Assembly (NCBI GenBank): GCA_902794825.1
Contig: CADBIU010000001.1
Span: forward strand, 1-45,912
Reading direction: 5' to 3'
Source of the DNA: an uncultured Lachnospiraceae bacterium
GTDB taxonomy: Bacteria > Bacillota > Clostridia > Lachnospirales > Lachnospiraceae
Length of the DNA stretch: 45,912 nucleotides
Shown: piece by piece, positions 43,730-45,912 of the stretch
Position numbering within the stretch: position 1 is the stretch's first letter
Layout: each line of letters starts with the position of its first letter
Made by a program: the position numbers and the translations under genes
Notes under the pieces: generated by a model
Databases searched by the model: none
What the model was told of the DNA's origin: nothing
What the model saw: the letters and a program-made list of their open reading frames with translations, nothing else

Positions 43730-44794
43730 TTAAGCACCTCCTTTCGCCTTGCCTGAAAACAGGCTCTTCCATTTCGTCATGAGCCATTCGTTGTTTGTCA
43801 CGAGCATGATGAGGATCAGCACTACTGCATAGATCAGCATTCTGTAGTCCTGCAGCGAACGAAGCAGTTCCGGAAGCAGGATCAGGACAACGGTCGAAAT
43901 GATCGTGCCGGTCATGTTCCCGAGTCCGCCCAGAACGACGTAGACGAGGATCAGAATGGAGGTGTTGAAATCGAATTTGTTCGGGACCAGCGTGGAGTAA
44001 TTAAGTCCATAGAGGGCTCCTGCGGCACCTGCCAGCGCGGCTGACGTAACAAACGCCAGCATCTTGGTCCTGGAGATCGGAATGCCGACAGATTCCGCGG
44101 CAATACGATTGTCTCTCGCCGCCATGATCGCCCTGCCGCTTCTTGAAAACATCAGGTTATAGACGACAAGGAGCGCGACGATGACAAGGACAGTCCCTAC
44201 TGTGAAATTGGCGATCTTCTGTGTACCGGTGGCGCCCATGGGACCGTTCAGGAGCATCTTCCCGCCTGGCTGGAGCTTGAAATTGCTCTCTACGAAACTG
44301 AAGTGTAGCCCCTCAGTGTCGATACCGATATATGCGTTCATGAAAATACTCTTGATGATCTGTCCGAAAGCCAGCGTGACGATCGCGAGATAGTCGCCCT
44401 GAAGTTTAAGGACGGGAATACCGATCAGGAATCCGAAAACCGCTGCCAGTATTGCTCCGCAAAAGATCGCAATGATCAGTCTGGGGATGCCGGCAGAGAT
44501 ACTGTTCGCCAGTATACCGGAGACGCAGATTCCGCAGAAAGCGCCTACGCTCATAAATCCTGCCTGGCCCAGATTGAGTTCTCCGGAAATACCGACATTG
44601 AGGTTGAGGCCTATAGCAGCCACGACATAACAGGTGATCGGAACCAGGAGACTGCTGAACATACTGCCGAGACTTCCGGTCTTAAGGAGAACTTCAACAG
44701 CAATATATGCAATGATCACAAGAGCGAAGGACATGAGTCGTCCTCTGTTCTTTTTGTCTCCGAAGCGGGAGAAAACGCTGCTTTTTTCTTTCAT
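43730..44794 (-). CDS. livM: Branched-chain amino acid ABC transporter permease LivM
   Basis: 354 residues with 8-10 hydrophobic segments. The family signature is GLNLNVGISGELNLGQAGFM, followed later by the EAA-like loop GRAIMAARDNRIAAESVGI that contacts the ATPases. The ATG at 44794 follows GGGAGGAAGTAAGAC. It pairs with LivH to form the membrane channel; overlapping gene ends show strong translational coupling. Confidence 0.95.
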   Translation of the reverse strand: MKEKSSVFSRFGDKKNRGRLMSFALVIIAYIAVEVLLKTGSLGSMFSSLLVPITCYVVAAIGLNLNVGISGELNLGQAGFMSVGAFCGICVSGILANSISAGIPRLIIAIFCGAILAAVFGFLIGIPVLKLQGDYLAIVTLAFGQIIKSIFMNAYIGIDTEGLHFSFVESNFKLQPGGKMLLNGPMGATGTQKIANFTVGTVLVIVALLVVYNLMFSRSGRAIMAARDNRIAAESVGIPISRTKMLAFVTSAALAGAAGALYGLNYSTLVPNKFDFNTSILILVYVVLGGLGNMTGTIISTVVLILLPELLRSLQDYRMLIYAVVLILIMLVTNNEWLMTKWKSLFSGKAKGGA

Positions 44795-44809
44795 GTCTTA
44801 CTTCCTCCC

Positions 44810-45685
44810 TTAAACCTTGACGTTGATCTTTTTGCCGAGAAGTCCGGTGGGCTTGATCAGAAGGATCACGATCAGGACACCGAATACTATGGCGTCGGAA
44901 AGCTGCGTAGAAATGTAAGCCTTTGCAAAGATCTCGATAATTCCCAGGAGCAGACCTCCGATAAAGGCTCCCGGAATCGATCCGATCCCTCCAAATACTG
45001 CCGCTGTAAACGCCTTGATGCCGGGCATGGATCCCATAGTCGGATAGACGGACGGATATGTGGAAGCAAGCAGCACGGATGCGATGGCTGCAAGGCCCGA
45101 TCCGATCGCGAACGTGATCGAGATGATCATATTGACATTAATGCCCATCAGCATTGACGCGCCTTTGTCCTCGGAGCACGCGCGCATGGCGCTGCCTGTT
45201 TTCGTCCTGTTAATGAAGAGAGTAAGGCATATCATTACGACTATGCAGGTTGCGATAGTGATCAGTGTCAGATAGGACACCGAAGCGGATCCCAGGGAAA
45301 TGCTTCCCGTGCTGATCGCGGAAGGAAACACCTTACTGGAGGATGACCACAGGATCTGCGCGCCATTCTGAAGAAAATAGCTGACGCCGATCGCGGTGAT
45401 CAGGACTGCCAGACTGGGAGCCTGCCGGAGAGGCTTGTAAGCAAGCCTTTCGATCAATACGCCCAGCATGGTGCACACCGCTATTGCCGCCAGAACTGCC
45501 AGCGGGAAGGGAAGCGCGAATTTTGTAAGTGCAAAGAAAGCGATGTACGCTCCGATCATGATAATATCGCCATGTGCGAAATTGAGCATCTTGGCAATGC
45601 CGTAGACCATCGTATATCCCAGCGCGATGATCGCGTACACACTGCCGAGTCCCAATCCGTTGATCAAATAGGATAGAAACTGCAT
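44810..45685 (-). CDS. livH: Branched-chain amino acid ABC transporter permease LivH
   Basis: 291 residues from the ATG at 45685 (MQFLSYLINGLGLGSVY), with AGAGAGG upstream. The frame stays open to 45742, but that region is part of the terminator after livK. LivH signatures are ALGYTMVYGIAKMLNFAHGD and the coupling loop GSAMRACSEDKGASMLMGI. It lies 107 bp after livK. Confidence 0.95.
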   Translation of the reverse strand: MQFLSYLINGLGLGSVYAIIALGYTMVYGIAKMLNFAHGDIIMIGAYIAFFALTKFALPFPLAVLAAIAVCTMLGVLIERLAYKPLRQAPSLAVLITAIGVSYFLQNGAQILWSSSSKVFPSAISTGSISLGSASVSYLTLITIATCIVVMICLTLFINRTKTGSAMRACSEDKGASMLMGINVNMIISITFAIGSGLAAIASVLLASTYPSVYPTMGSMPGIKAFTAAVFGGIGSIPGAFIGGLLLGIIEIFAKAYISTQLSDAIVFGVLIVILLIKPTGLLGKKINVKV

Positions 45686-45726
45686 GTCTGTCTTCCTCTC
45701 TATAAAACTGCCTGTATCGCAAATAA

Positions 45727-45760
45727 AACAGGAAGCCCGCACGGGGCGGGCTTTGCCTGT
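45727..45760 (-). terminator. Terminator between livK and livH
   Basis: Minus strand: AAGCCCGC, 5-nt loop, GCGGGCTT (45733-45740 with 45746-45753), with outer ACAGG/CCTGT pairing, then TTTTATTT. It sits inside the operon, and would make the binding protein more abundant than the membrane parts. Confidence 0.85.
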
Positions 45761-45791
45761 TCATACTAAGTTCACCGTGATCAGCGAAAGA

Positions 45792-45912
45792 TTACTCTTC
45801 AACACCTACATAAACGCCGTTCTGGATCACAACAGCCTTGGGAGACTTTGTGACTTCACCGTTTGCGTTCCAGGTCATCTCGGAACCGGTCAGACCGCTG
45901 AATGTCATGCTT
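45792..45912 (-). CDS. livK: Branched-chain amino acid ABC transporter substrate-binding protein, C-terminal fragment
   Basis: Only the last 40 residues lie in the window; the gene continues past the right edge. The readable end is TFSGLTGSEMTWNANGEV then AVVIQNGVYVGVEE and TAA at 45792-45794. The pattern (a GLTG turn, a strand, then NGEV/K and a final beta hairpin) fits the C-terminus of type I periplasmic-binding-fold LivK proteins. The position upstream of livHMGF makes the assignment firm. It would be the extracellular lipoprotein capturing leucine, isoleucine and valine. Confidence 0.85.
   Translation of the reverse strand, partial: SMTFSGLTGSEMTWNANGEVTKSPKAVVIQNGVYVGVEE

Overview
The window looks like core chromosome of a Gram-positive anaerobe of the class Clostridia, most likely Lachnospiraceae or a close relative. 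This is inferred from gene content and style: addAB recombination genes, single-chain clostridial-type PurL, DUF1385 linked to rpmE/prmC/prfA, a YerC-type TrpR-like regulator, strong AGGAGG ribosome sites, frequent TTG/GTG starts and many compact intrinsic terminators. No mobile element, phage gene, CRISPR array or rRNA was found. Almost every gene is on the minus strand. The exceptions are a TetR regulator, a cold-shock protein and a tRNA-Trp.

Layout in + coordinates (minus-strand operons read right to left). 1-116: start of a lactonase-like gene, cut by the window edge. 199-3996: ppx-ppk, polyphosphate breakdown and synthesis. 4125-7380: prfA, prmC, DUF1385 and rpmE, a translation cluster in which PrmC methylates the release factor made by its neighbour. 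7518-9596: a CPBP membrane protease and a lone butyryl-CoA-type dehydrogenase. 9758-16936: addB-addA, double-strand break repair. 17050-18697: a uracil-type NCS2 permease behind an elaborate leader. 18732-20043: an acidic membrane protein divergent from a TetR regulator. 20121-23884: a small membrane protein, guaB and glnS. 24044-29925: yerC, a YfhO membrane protein, an ACT protein, hom and lysC (aspartate pathway). 30174-30374: cold-shock protein. 30467-33533: a CobO-like ATPase, dapA, dapB (lysine/diaminopimelate branch) and a eukaryotic-type HisA. 33635-36101: queH and argS. 36211-40047: purL. 40246-40316: tRNA-Trp. 40383-45912: livK(partial)-H-M-G-F branched-chain amino acid importer, followed by a CBS-ACT protein and an iron-type alcohol dehydrogenase.

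Metabolic themes are linked: lysC and hom feed aspartate semialdehyde and homoserine, dapA/dapB take the lysine branch, and guaB, purL and the permease serve nucleotide supply.

The most unusual structure is the permease leader at 18528-18697. It has a sigma-A-type promoter, an initially transcribed GATTTTTTG tract like those known for UTP-dependent slippage in E. coli codBA and upp, a 13-codon leader ORF with its own ribosome site, and a strong intrinsic terminator starting 6 nt after that ORF's stop codon. A second minute ORF overlaps an upstream in-frame start of the permease. Together these suggest a compound pyrimidine-sensing attenuator that I do not recognise as described in Firmicutes. 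Other points of interest are a hairpin over the lysC ribosome site, a structured rpmE leader, promoters packed against terminators, a cold-shock protein lacking its usual KWF tryptophan, and a eukaryotic-type HisA.
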